Shown: positions 22,916 to 34,300 of the stretch, piece by piece
Numbering within the stretch: the stretch's first letter is position 1
Layout: each line of letters opens with the position of its first letter
From: Dryas octopetala
Taxonomy: Eukaryota > Streptophyta > Magnoliopsida > Rosales > Rosaceae
Direction of reading: 5' to 3'
Assembly: GCA_963921425.1 (NCBI GenBank)
Contig: OY992839.1
Coordinates: forward strand, 3,412,501 to 3,476,500
DNA length: 64,000 nucleotides
Translations under genes and position numbers: made by a program
The notes under the pieces: generated by a model
What the model was told of the DNA's origin: nothing
Databases searched by the model: none
The model's input: only the letters and a program-made list of their open reading frames with translations

Positions 22916-24268
22916 TCAATATGTTGGGGCAAGTGGTGGGTTCCCCTCTCGGATCCAGATGTGCTCAATCAAATTAGTTTTTAGGGATTCGTTGACATTT
23001 CGGTCCCTAAGCAAATTCCGACGAACATTCATCTCAGGTAATGATGATGGAGCGGCACCGGTCGGACATGGTTCTACACCTTCGTATTCAGCTTCTGCCC
23101 TTCTAGTGCTCGCTTCTGGGTCTATTGGGTCATCCCTACCGTCATCCTCAGGGCGCTCATCCTCCACGATCATATTGTGCAATATTATGCACGCCTTCAT
23201 GATATACCCAAGCTCAATCGGACGCCAATAACGAGCAGGTCGTTTTATAATCTGCCACCGGGCTTTTAAAATTCCGAACGCCCTCTCCACATCCTTCCTG
23301 TATCCCTCCTGTCGAGCGGCAAACAACTTATGGTGGGGAAGAACGGGACTGTGCAATGTAGTGATAAGAGTTGACCATTGAGGGTAGATCCCATCTGCAA
23401 GAAAGTATGGAATGGTGTAGTCTATCCCATTCACAGTGAATTTCACCCTGTGGTTTCGGCCGGAAATCATATCATCAAAGAGATGAGAACAGTCCAGCAC
23501 ATTGATATCATTATTCGACCCAGGTATACCAAAATTTGCATGCCATATCCACGTGTCGTACCCAGCAACGGCTTCAAGGATAACTGTTGGGACACGATAA
23601 TGCCCACGGTACACAGCTTGCTCGGCCATTGGGCAATTTTGCCATACCCAATGCATGCAATCCAAGCTACCAATCATACCTGGAAATCCTCTACGGCTCC
23701 CCTTTCGCAAAAGTTTCCTCAAATCGGCCGGAGTAGGCCTCCGGAGATACTCTGGTCCGAAGACGTCAGTGATGGCTCTCACGAACTTCAAGAATGATTG
23801 TCGTATGGTGGTTTGGCTAATGGTCATTGACTCTGAGACCAAATCATATGGAATGCCATATGCCATCACCCGCAGTGCTGCAGTCACCTTTTGGTGAGGT
23901 GTGCAACCCACTCTACCGACGGCATCAACTGTTGGCCGGAAATACTCATCCTGGAGGCAGACCGCTTCGAGAATTCTATTGAATAGCGGTTGGTGCATGC
24001 GGTATCGCCTGCGGAAAGTCACGGTGTCCTCGATTGGCGAGGGGATGAAGTAGTTGTCCATGAGACGTTCGTGGGCGGCTTCTCGATTCCGGTGTGTGTA
24101 CCGGCGATTTGAAGATGTACCGCCATGCCTTGGTGTACCGGCGACGACGGTATGACCCATTGACACAATCAACTTACCCACCATCTCCCTTCCATCCTCT
24201 TCCCTATCCCATTCAGCATCAGAGTCCGAAGAAGAGGAGGAGGATGAATACACATACAAAGTATTCAT
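22916..24268 (-). CDS. Harbinger transposase (DDE_Tnp_4 nuclease)
   Basis: A 450-residue intact transposase that should cut and paste the element at its TIRs in the nucleus, with ORF1 as DNA-binding partner. An acidic/Ser-rich N-terminus (1-25) is followed by the region with FNRILEAVCLQDEYFRP (about 95-111) and a helix-turn-helix-like stretch (LVSESMTISQTTIRQSFLKF, 142-161). The catalytic core is seen as GSLDCMHW (D202), GSNNDINVL (D253), LADGIYP (D291) and DVERAFGILKARW (E327). The order and spacing fit the DDE nuclease of plant PIF/Harbinger proteins; D202, D291 and E327 are the likely triad. No stop or frameshift interrupts it. A TATA-like box (TATAAATA, minus strand) lies at about 24335-24350, some 75 bases before the ATG. 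Confidence 0.93.
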   Translation of the reverse strand: MNTLYVYSSSSSSSDSDAEWDREEDGREMVGKLIVSMGHTVVAGTPRHGGTSSNRRYTHRNREAAHERLMDNYFIPSPIEDTVTFRRRYRMHQPLFNRILEAVCLQDEYFRPTVDAVGRVGCTPHQKVTAALRVMAYGIPYDLVSESMTISQTTIRQSFLKFVRAITDVFGPEYLRRPTPADLRKLLRKGSRRGFPGMIGSLDCMHWVWQNCPMAEQAVYRGHYRVPTVILEAVAGYDTWIWHANFGIPGSNNDINVLDCSHLFDDMISGRNHRVKFTVNGIDYTIPYFLADGIYPQWSTLITTLHSPVLPHHKLFAARQEGYRKDVERAFGILKARWQIIKRPARYWRPIELGYIMKACIILHNMIVEDERPEDDGRDDPIDPEASTRRAEAEYEGVEPCPTGAAPSSLPEMNVRRNLLRDRNVNESLKTNLIEHIWIREGNPPLAPTY

Positions 24269-24334
24269 TTGGGTGTTTATGGAATGAGAAATGATCCTGA
24301 AATAAGATTGAGTGTAACATGGTAAGTATAGTGG

Positions 24335-24350
24335 TATTTATACTGAAACC
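24335..24350 (-). promoter_or_regulatory. TATA-like box of the transposase gene
   Basis: The minus-strand TATAAATA lies about 75 bases upstream of the transposase ATG and closely resembles the box in front of the third ORF. Confidence 0.5.
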
Positions 24351-24415
24351 ACTTGCATTTGAGATAAGGAATGAATGGTCCACATTCATTTGCTTTATGA
24401 TGGTGTAGTCATTTC

Positions 24416-24512
24416 ATGCATCAGTCTTATCTACTGCAAAGCATGCATCAGTCTTATCTACTGTAAAGCATGCATCAGTCTTATCTACTGTAAAGCATGC
24501 ATCAGTCTGTGG
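24416..24512. repeat. 27-base tandem repeat between the ORF1 end and the transposase promoter
   Basis: Units start at 24416, 24443, 24470 and (partial) 24497. Each begins with the palindrome ATGCAT and continues CAGTCTTATCTACTG. The copies are almost identical. The array sits about 75 bases upstream of the transposase TATA box. Confidence 0.9.
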
Positions 24513-24689
24513 TTAATAAGGGAGAATCCAATGTTGGGTGGAAATGCAAACATTAATTGAATAAATAGCAAACCATGACTTAAAACAAGATTGACGTTCA
24601 AATTAAAGGATACAATTAAAGAGCAAACATAATTTAAAACAAGATTAACATTCAAACTAAAAAACACAATTAAAGAGCAAGGTCTAATT

Positions 24690-26233
24690 CTAATTATTAG
24701 GCGGGTACCCCTGGTTTGAGTGAGTGAGGTTGGAAAGATCCGGGTAGTATCCAGATGGAGTGGACTCCGAATGGTGGTTAGCACGCATTTGCCTCCTTGC
24801 AATGACTTCAGCCATCTTTTGCTCCCAATACATCCGTTGCCCATCATTCATTTTGGAGAGGTCTTGGCCCATAATATTTTGTTCTTCCCATTCTAGCTGC
24901 CTCTCGATCCTCATCCTTTCTCTTGCCTCCTTTGCGGCGTCTCTTTCACTCCTTGCACGCTCTCTGTCAACTCTCGTTTGTATGAAAATCCTTGAATTTT
25001 CATTATAATGATCTACTGCCTCAACCATATGAGTTTGGACGGGCTCGGCTGCCTTGGCCCGTTTTGCATGGTTTCTCCCTGGTGGCCTTGGCCGCGAGGA
25101 TCCGCATGGTTGGAATGGTGGTGGGTTTTCGTCCTCGCCAAGTGGTATGACTGGATCGGTCTCCTCGGGATCATCATCGGCGGGAGTGTCGGCATCGTCG
25201 GTGGCGGGGGTCTCTGAATCACTAACCCGAACAGGAGCATGAACGGCAGCATACTTTGCACTTTCCTTTATTTTTTCCCAAATGTGCACCCATGGAAACT
25301 TGAATCCAGTCTTGTTTCGAAAGCCTTCAAGTGCTTGCGTAAACTACAATAATAGAATAAAAATTAAAATATATAAATTTTCTTGTGGAAATGCAAACAT
25401 AACTTAAATAAATAGTAAATTTGCTACATTTATAAACAAAACAAAAACCATAATCATACAAATATATAAATATGCTTGATAGATAAACAAAATAGTGAAA
25501 ATACAATATAATAATATCATTATACAAATATGCTACATTTATAAACACAACCAAAAATAATCATACAAATATATAAATATGTTTGATACATATACAAAAC
25601 AATAAAATAGTAATACCATTATACAAAGTATGCTTCATTTATAAACAAAACATTATATAATTATACAAATATATAAATATGCTTGATAGATAAACAAAAT
25701 AGTGAAAATACAATATAATAATATCATTATACAAATATGCTACATTTATAAACACAACCAAAAATAATCATACAAATATATAAATATGTTTGATACATAT
25801 ACAAAACAATAAAATAGTAATACCATTATACAAAGTATGCTTCATTTATAAACAAAACATTATATAATTATACAAATATATAAATATGCTTGATAATTGG
25901 ATAAAACAAAAAATAATCATGCAAATATATAAATGCATAAAAACTTACCACATTGGCATCATTTGCACCGCTTGCACGCATTCGCTCGGCCTCCAATAAG
26001 CAAGCATAAAATTTGTTGCAATCACGCGCAATATCTTTGAATCGTGCTTTAACACCGCCAACCTTACGAATTGTTTCACCCCCCATGTTACGCTTGAAAA
26101 TTTCATAAATTTGTTCCCAAAGCATGGCGGCTCTAATTTGGGCACCAAGACAACCGTCGGGAGACCTCTCTAGGTATGCCATCACTAGGGCTTCATCTTC
26201 AGCTACCAACCAAGCACTTCCTCTTGGAGCCAT
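24690..26233 (-). CDS. Harbinger ORF1: Myb/SANT-like DNA-binding partner of the transposase
   Basis: There are two exons, 25949..26233 and 24690..25343, joined in phase 0 with GT-AG ends, giving 312 codons. Exon 1 encodes a trihelix/Myb-like domain: GSAWLVAEDEALVMAYLE, then WEQIYEIFKRN and VKARFKDIARDCNKFYACL. Exon 2 continues with FTQALEGFRNKTGFKFPWVH, a variable acidic/Pro linker, and a long charged helix (about residues 225-290: many Arg/Glu, for example ERARSERDAAKEARERMR). Such proteins are often annotated in plants as 'glutathione S-transferase T3-like' or No-apical-meristem-associated, but they are transposon ORF1 proteins. They are thought to bring the transposase to the nucleus and TIRs (known of the family). 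A TATATATA stretch lies about 75 bases upstream of the ATG. Confidence 0.85.
25471..25886. repeat. 208-base perfect or near-perfect tandem duplication inside the ORF1 intron
   Basis: The unit 25471-25678 is repeated at 25679-25886 with no difference that I can see. Each unit is itself made of two diverged halves of about 104 bases (both contain ATACAAATATATAAATATG). It lies fully within the intron of ORF1. Confidence 0.88.
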
Positions 26234-26786
26234 GACAAAGAAAAAAAAATTTTGTGTAAATTTGGTAAACAAAGGTTGTAAATTGTGATGAAACCATATG
26301 AGTGTTGTGTGATATATATAGGCATCCTTGAAAATATAGCTGTTGGAGGGTTTGGGGAATTTTTTAAAATTTTTTCGAAATTTTTTGGCAATTTTTCGGA
26401 TATTATATCTATTTTAAATGATTTATTAAATATTTGTTATCAAAAAAAAGGATATGGCCGATCTGGACCGTTGATTATCAACGGTCCATTAATCCCAGCC
26501 GTTTACACCATTTCCGGCCCATCTAAAAAAAAAAAAAAAAAAAAAAAAAACCCAAAACGCACCAGCCGTTGATCACCAACGGTCGGCAGATCTGGACCGT
26601 TGGTTTCTCTCTCCTTCAGCCACGCGTCATCCAAGCAGAAAGGCAGGCGCTGCTTCCGAGCTTGCTTGCGTCAGCCGACACCTGCGTCAGCTTGCTGCAG
26701 CTGCTCGTCAGCTTTGTCAGGCGCGGGGCCCACCTCTCTCTTCAGCCCAAACCGGTTTCTCTCTCCTTCACGTGGGCTTGAAAATA

Positions 26787-26954
26787 TTTTGGGTCACACC
26801 ACATTTTGGGTCACAGTCCAGCACAAATATGGGTTACACTTTGAGTTACACTTGCATTTGGGTCACACATTCCGGCCCGTAGTGAGGAGTTGTGACCCAT
26901 TTGTGGCCCAAAATGGGTTTTTGGGTCACAAAATCCGGTGCATAGTGGAAGGCC
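26787..26954. repeat. Harbinger right terminal/subterminal repeat
   Basis: It ends with CATAGTGGAAGGCC, the inverse of the left end, and has repeated GGGTCACA motifs. Just inside (26450-26600), GATCTGGACCGTTG occurs twice, in a region with a long A-run at about 26525-26550. Confidence 0.88.
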
Positions 26955-28344
26955 TTAGAGCGCCAATCCTACTCTTTCGTCTCTTTTTCTTATTTTCTTT
27001 AATTCATTTTTTCTTTTTCATATAGCATAACACTAAAAAAATAAAAGAGGACGTAGAAAAAAATCACAAGAAGCCTGTCCAAAAGGTTTTCTTTCAAGGA
27101 AAATTAGGATTGATGGTTGTGCTTCATAACATAAGATTCCAACGAAGAAGACGATCTTTAAATCCTGTGAGACAAATAACAGTCTGAATTTTCTTGGTCA
27201 GTATGAGCAGCACTAAGTGAAGACTCCTTGCATTATAAAACTGAGAACCGTTACAAGTTACAAGAATTCCACAGGCGCACATGGCAGTAACAGATGATGA
27301 TTCATGTTCTTTGACCAATGTATACACCAGACCATCTAATATTCACAAAATTTGCAAAAGGATTTGCCCATAAAAATGAGATTGCAACCCCCTTAATCTG
27401 AAAGGGTAATAATACATGCACTAATCTACTGGGGCAAAAAGAAATAGGGTCCCCTCGACAAATAAGCAAGGAGACCAGCAAAAATAAATAAAAAAAGAAA
27501 AAATTAAAAGAAAAAAAGGTACTAGAAAAGGAAAGATAAGACCCCTGTACACATACCTCTATATCAGTCTCTATCTTCCCAGAGCTCTAGACCAGTGGTA
27601 ATTTACATGATTTTCAAAAACAAAAGGGAAATGCCTTGCAATATCACTTGGGTTGTTCAGCTAAATTTTTAACAAAATCTGCAAATACCAAGACCACCTC
27701 TTCCCGTCGATGTCCTTATGGAATAATCAGCTTCATCTGCACTAAACCCCAAACCTCGAATCAGATACCTTTCTGTACTGAAATAAACTACACCATAAGT
27801 GCCAGGAAAAAAAAAAAAAAAAAAAGACAACCCATAAAGTACTAGCACTCATGCAATACTCAGGCAATAATGACTTCAAAGTTGGGTCTTACTAGGGAGA
27901 AACACAATAAGACGATAACATAAAAAAGGAGTAGAAAAGTTTTAAATAATTGATTTCAAAATGGAAAAAAAACAATGCAGTTTTCATATCTAGATGGTGA
28001 AAGTATTTGACCAAAAAAAAAAAAGGTAGTAAAGTAATGCATGCTCCATCACTATTATCATATTTGAAACACTTCATACGAAAAAGGTTTGGAAATATTT
28101 GAGAACCAAAATGCCAGAGCATACTCTCTGATGATGTTAGCTATACTTTCAAGTCTATGCAATGCCCTATCATGTTATATCCATCTTATTCTTGAATGCT
28201 ATATCATATCTGAATGTATCAGGCTCATGTTGTGGATGTATGCTATTAAAGAACATTAACTACCTGTACACTGCTGTAACAAGGGCATGCGGACCCAACC
28301 CTGGCAGGACGGGTTGCTGCAGCTGCTCAATTCCTTAGAATCAT
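26955..28344 (-). other. Region downstream of EAF1, probably in part its 3' UTR
   Basis: Starting at the right TTA of the Harbinger element, this 1.4 kb holds no credible coding frame. Its part next to 28345 must be EAF1 3' UTR. A possible donor CAG|GTAGTT (minus) near 28263 hints at a 3'-UTR intron. A-runs at 27809-27825 and elsewhere make the end hard to place. Confidence 0.5.
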
Positions 28345-31300
28345 TCATTCTGGTTTTGAATTACTTGGCATCATATACAAACCGCCTTGCCCTGCTTGCA
28401 GTTGCTGCATTTTCTTCTGCGACTGCTGTTGCAGTGGCACTTGATGTTGGGGTGACTGTTGTTCCTGCTGCTGCTGTTGCTCTTGTTGCTGGTAATGTTG
28501 TTGAGATGAGGATGGCAGCGAAGACTGTTGCAGAAGCTGTTGTTGCTGCCACTGTGCTCCAACATTATGTCCATGAGAGGGCAAGCTACCAGATAACTGC
28601 CTTGGGCCTAACCCTTGACTGATAGGTGGCATTGACTCATCACCAGATGACTTTGTTAGCGGTGGGCTCCCAATTGGACTTGCTTGAGCTGTTGAATTTG
28701 GTATATTAGATTCATACACTGGTTCTGATGATTTCCACTGAGGAGTAATGGCAGAAGAAACTGGTACTTCATTAGACGAATCAATACAGGACTGAGGAAT
28801 TGCCATGCTCGCACCCACCTGAGAATTACCATTCACAGGCAGCTCATCAACCTTAGCTAGATCACTTTGAGGCTTGTTTTGAAGCTCCGAATTCACTTGA
28901 CGATTCTGCTGGAGCACTCTCTGAACACAAGGCTGAGTCTGATTAGCTTGCTTTTGTTGTGGCTGTGGCTGTGGCTGTGGCTGCAGCTGCTGGTGGTTGG
29001 AAGACAAAATTGCTGGGGAGACAGTTTGATATGAAGCTGATATTGTATGACCAGAAGGAACTGGTGGAACCTGGCCTTGAATCTGGGCATGAGTGCTGCT
29101 ATCAGAATGAGAAGGCATTAGCTGGAGTTGCTTTGATGAAGGGGTAGCTGAACTAGTATGTAACTTTTGCTGCAACTGAGAATGGTTCGATGATTGAGGG
29201 ACCAATGGTTTCGATGTTACTGGGTTCAGGCCAGACCCAGAATATGCACCTTGGCCTTGTATCAACTGCATGATCTGTTCTCCTTTCTCCAGAGCTTGGC
29301 TTCCTGGAGGCATTGAAAGCCCATTCAGATGAGAAGGATCAATGGAGAGGTTAGCAGGATCAATGGAGAGGTTCTGATGCACCATTACATTCCCTCTTCC
29401 CATTCCCTTTGATAGTTTAGCCTGCTGCTGAGATTGTGCAAGTTGCCGCTGTTGAGGGTGGTGCCTACCAGATTGTTGAAGATGGTGCTGCTGCGGTTGT
29501 CTTTGTCGTTGTTTCCCCATCTGATTGGTCAACCCACTGACACCAGGATTCCGGCTAAGCCCATGTGGTGGCAGGTGATGTTTCTGCTGGTGCTGCGATG
29601 ATATTGGAGTCATTGGGGAAGATGCTGTTATCGGGGATAGAGATACAGGGTGAGGTGAAGTTTGCGATTGAATCTGGGAACTATTTTGCAAATTTGATGA
29701 AATGGGAAGTTGGGACTGTGGCTGGACATGTGGCACCAAAGAATTAGATGCAGCAAACTGTTGCTGCTGTTGCTGTAAATACCGCTGCTGTTGCAGCTGC
29801 CTTTCTTTAGCAATGCGAATTGCATGAGCTTGCTGCTGCGACCCTGTAGCATGATTGGGGCCTTGAAGATGAGGATGATGAGGGCTGCCGAGTGCATGGG
29901 ATTGTTGTGGGGATACCTGATGTTGCTGCTGTGGATGGCCTGGATATGTTTGAACAGGTGGTGGAGTTGTCTGATTAGGAAAACCAGAACTCAACCCACT
30001 AAATGGAGCAATACCTTGGCCACTCCCTTGCGTGACCTGCATCTGAAGCTCCGGAACCATAAGTTGCCTTTGATGCTCCGGATTATGGCCAGGCTATGAC
30101 ACAAAACTCTATAGTCAAATAAACATAAAGCCTCGGTAGAACGCGACCATTTAAATTAGTCAGTGCACAGAGTAACATACTAAATGCTATTATCACAGAA
30201 GCAACCTTAATCTAGAAGAACAATATAATTTTTAATGACTCACCCGCATCATATGCAAAGCCTCCCGAGGTCTTATCATCAAGTTTCCTTGACCAGAACC
30301 AGCTCCAGAGTGCATATTTACAGGACTTGGTATTCCCACCATACTGGATGAAAGCATACTCCCAGAATTCAGCATAGATGATGAAGTCATTCCCTGAAAC
30401 CCTGGCCTTGACATTGGCATGCTTCTGTTCATCCCACACATCATGCCCATACCATTTGCACCAGGTACCATACGAACACCACGATCAGTTCCTGGAAGAG
30501 TCCCAGGTACAGACAAGCTGGGCTGCTGAATATTTCTACCAGATAACATTTGATTGTAGTGTTGCATTCTTTGCTGTTCATCAACTGGTAAGGATGATGG
30601 TCGTGGACCACTGTATCTACCATCCCTATACCATGATTATGAGTCATTAACAAATTAATCAAACGTATGTAGTAACAACCTTATGAAAAAAAAAAAATTA
30701 TATATATATATATAATAACTACAAAAACACACTACCTGATGGTGGCATTAAGCGGACCGGATGGAGATGGCAAGTTACTTCCGAGAACCATACCAGAAGA
30801 TCCCTGTAGCGAAGCATTTGCCCCAGAAGGAAGTAATGATGCCATAGCACCCTGATTTGACATCGCTAAACCACTAGCATGAGAACCTTGATACCCAAGG
30901 GAATGAACATCTGGGCTTGATGAAGTGGCATCACAGAGATCAAGAGGCCTTCAAACATAAAATCCAAATACTTATATTGCACATATTCACAGAGGAGAAA
31001 CAAGCACACGAGCCAAGAAAATACAAAAGAGATACAATAACATACAGATGAAGATATACAATTATTTTATAAAAGACAAAATTAACATTTACTTGAATAA
31101 ATAGCAGACAATACCATTAACATGCAAGAAATAAATGGAACTTACGTTAGAAGACCTCCATTCAGGTTATTTGGACAGACTTGGGAAAGAGCAATGACAT
31201 GAGAATTGTGGACAGTTGTTATTTGTTTCGGATCCTGGTTCTCATTCTTCACAAATACACAAGCACAAAGAATTATGGTCAGGAAGGAGTTCTACAATAC

Positions 31301-34300
31301 ATAAAAACATATAAGTGAGAAACAGTGTACTTAAATTGCTTCCAGGCCTCACGCATGTAGTGCCTATTCTCCCAACATCTAAAAAATACTTTATTTCATC
31401 TTAACTCAACTAAGCCTTTATCCCACAAATAATTTCAGCTGGCTCAAGCAAATCCTTTTTCAAACTGGTGACAGAAGATCGACAACACCCTATATCATTT
31501 TACTTTAGTTTATGACGCTACGATGCTGCTCATTGTTATTACAACCCTTATATGTCAATTGGTCAAAACAGAATAGTTCTACAGGATTACAATATTAGAA
31601 AACGCCAGGTCAGAGCACAAAAACTAAAAGGATTGACATCTCAAATGTAGCATGTAATCCAACCATAAGGTCAATATGGCAAACTAAGACATTGAAAAAA
31701 TTCCAATGATGCAATCTGGGTGTAACAAATAGTGGAAGATTCGAACATTAAATACTGTAAAAAGATGTTGCCTTTGTGGAAAGGTAGAATATTTCTGATC
31801 ATAAGGATGGGCTAGCTACAGAGACACTGATGGCAATATCGATCAAAATCGAGCCACCACAATAGGATCTGCACAGATTCAACAAATGTAACTTATTCTC
31901 ACGAACCTGACTCCTCCGATAATGATGCTTCTGCCCAATCTTAATTATTTTCTCAAAATGAGACTTGAGAGTATCCTCTTCCATTGGCTCTTGCAAACGT
32001 TGAAATAACTGTCTGGCACTGCCCTGCATGAGAGACAAAAGACCAACCAACAAAGTAGCTAAAATTAGATTGACAGTATGTAGGTTTCCTGCTGACCATG
32101 AACCAACATGAGGCCAACTTTTACTTTAAAGCATGTACTTTGAAAGAGAAAAAAAAAAAAACTCTTGCCTTTGGAATGCCCGGTATTGTAGAGGGATAAG
32201 GCTGTGAAGATCCTGAATCTTCAGCACTATCAGCCCCATCACCAGCATTCATATCCATTAATATTTTGTGACGCTCCTTGCATTCCTTAGGCTTGCGAAA
32301 GATACACTGTATGGTATGGAGTCAACGAGAGCAACACCCAAAAAATAGACCATAAAAACCAACAATATTACTCCAAAAGCCAAGATTTTTTTATTAAAAA
32401 AATAAAAAAAAAGTTGAAAATAGAAACACATTTTCAGAAAAAGAAACATGCACTATTTTGTGCTTTAGACTGTCTTCAAATGCATCATAGATCACCCTCA
32501 CAATAGACAATAAGCATAAGAAGGTGCTCCAACATTAATACTAACCTTCAAGTGCAGAGTACTGTTGATAGCATCACTTATGAGTTCCCAATTCGGGCCC
32601 ATATCATGTACAAGAACAACAAGTGCCTAATGTCAAAAAAACAGGGAAATTTAGGGTAGCTATTGATAATTATATAACAACTGAAGAAAGAACAATTTGA
32701 GAAAGATAATAATGACATATTAACCTGATCTTCGAATAGAGACCATGGACTTCCAGATCCTGGCTGCCCAACAGACATCTGCAAAATAATAGTACAAGAC
32801 ATCAGCACAAGGTAAAAAACAGCACAGTAATGGGGGTCATTTGTTAGCACACTATCAAACAAAACATCACCAAAGAGTACCTTCAGTGATTTAGCTTTCC
32901 GGCCCCTGTCTCGACCACCAATCAACTTAATAAATTTACTGGTATTGGACATATTACTCATTTGGGATGCCACTGGTGAAGGAATGGACCCAGTCATTGG
33001 ATTTATACCGTCATAAGTATTATCAAGTGATTGTTTTAATATTTTTGGCTTCTTGGCACTATGTTGCCCATATAAGCCTACAGAGAACACAGTATAGAAT
33101 GTAAATGAGAGAGAACAACAAGAGCATTGTCAATCAAATGCTAAAACAAATATCACAGTGAAGACATTTACCAATTGTTCCATTGGATTCAAAATGATGA
33201 TTATCCAATCTCTTTTTAGAATGATCCCTCTGCATATTTAAGGCACCATCAATTATTTGATTACCAGTTTAAAATATAGCTGATGTGATGCAATAAACAC
33301 TTAATTGAGGGAGAATGAAATTTAAAACAAAAAAAAATGTTGATCAAGCTTGCAAATTAAAAAATGCATATAAAAGAAAACACAATGCTAAATAATAATG
33401 TAAAATTGTAAATTAAAAAATTATTAGGAAAAAAAAAACCCAGATCATATATAGTAACTTCACTAATTACCTGTTCGTTAAGAAGAGCAGAATCCAACTG
33501 CCATCCTTGTTCATATGTGGAACCCTGCAACCATATAGAATACAAGCAACTTAACCAATGATTAAGGTAGGACAGCAACTAGAGAAGCTTCCATATTAAT
33601 TCATGGATATGTAAGTTGAGTCAAAATATGAGTACTTTATGTACCAGATGTTTTGGCTTCTTCTTCTTTTTAGGCTTCATTGATGTTTCTGCATAGTCAT
33701 ATGGTAACTGCTTTTCAAAGTCCCCAACAGACTCAACCTCCACACTTTTCTGGAATTGGGATCCATTCAAAGTACTCTGATCATCCTGAAAAGAATTAGT
33801 ATCTCCACTTGAAGCATCTGTCTTAATTTGAGCCTGAGCATTCCCAGTAGGTCCTGCACCAAATGGACTAACAACCCTCTGCCTGGAAGCCGTGCGCATG
33901 CGTTTTGTTGGAATTGAACCAACATTGAGACTAGCAGGCCTTTTTCCCATCAACATGGACTGTTGAGTTGCAGTTGTGCAGTGTCCATAAGGCAATTCAG
34001 CTCCTGCTTCATATGACCTAGAAGTGTATGACTTCAGGTTCTTCCGTTTCTTCTGGTTAGATTTTGATGACTTGCTACCTTCAAAGGCTCCAGGCAAATA
34101 ATAGGTGCTTGTTTCTCCTTCATCCTCATCATATGCAGTCTCTTGAAAACCAAACTCTGTGGTTAAAAATTTAAAACTTGAATGAGCTCGAGATTAGCTA
34201 GAAAAATAAAATAAAACCTGAACTCAAGTAAGTTATATCAAAACAGTCTGAACTTGTACCAGCTCCAGCATCATACATAGATGTCTCAACCTCTTCTTGC

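Larger units (their letters stand above)
21606..26954 (-). mobile_element. Complete PIF/Harbinger DNA transposon, three ORFs
   Basis: The ends are inverted repeats starting GGCCTTCCACTATG at 21606 and, inverted, ending at 26954. Farther in, both share a second matched block (GTGACCCAAAA...CCCATTTTGGG). Both sides are flanked by TTA (21603-21605 and 26955-26957), the 3-base target duplication typical of PIF/Harbinger. Subterminal GTGACCCA/TGGGTCAC motifs are dense at 21636-21720 and 26787-26940. Inside, all on the minus strand, are ORF1 (Myb/SANT-like, two exons), a full-length DDE transposase, and a third cysteine-rich ORF. All three are open and each has a TATA-like box upstream. The intact coding and clean ends suggest a recent insertion that may be autonomous. 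That it is active now is not shown. Confidence 0.93.

Noticed and set aside
23378-23897. Plus-strand frames opposite the transposase
   Set aside because: Shadows of the minus-strand transposase, which has clear catalytic motifs.
28287-30099. Plus frames and extra minus frames over the last EAF1 exon
   Set aside because: Produced by the Gln-rich (CAG/CTG) repeats; only one frame matches EAF1 and joins its exons.
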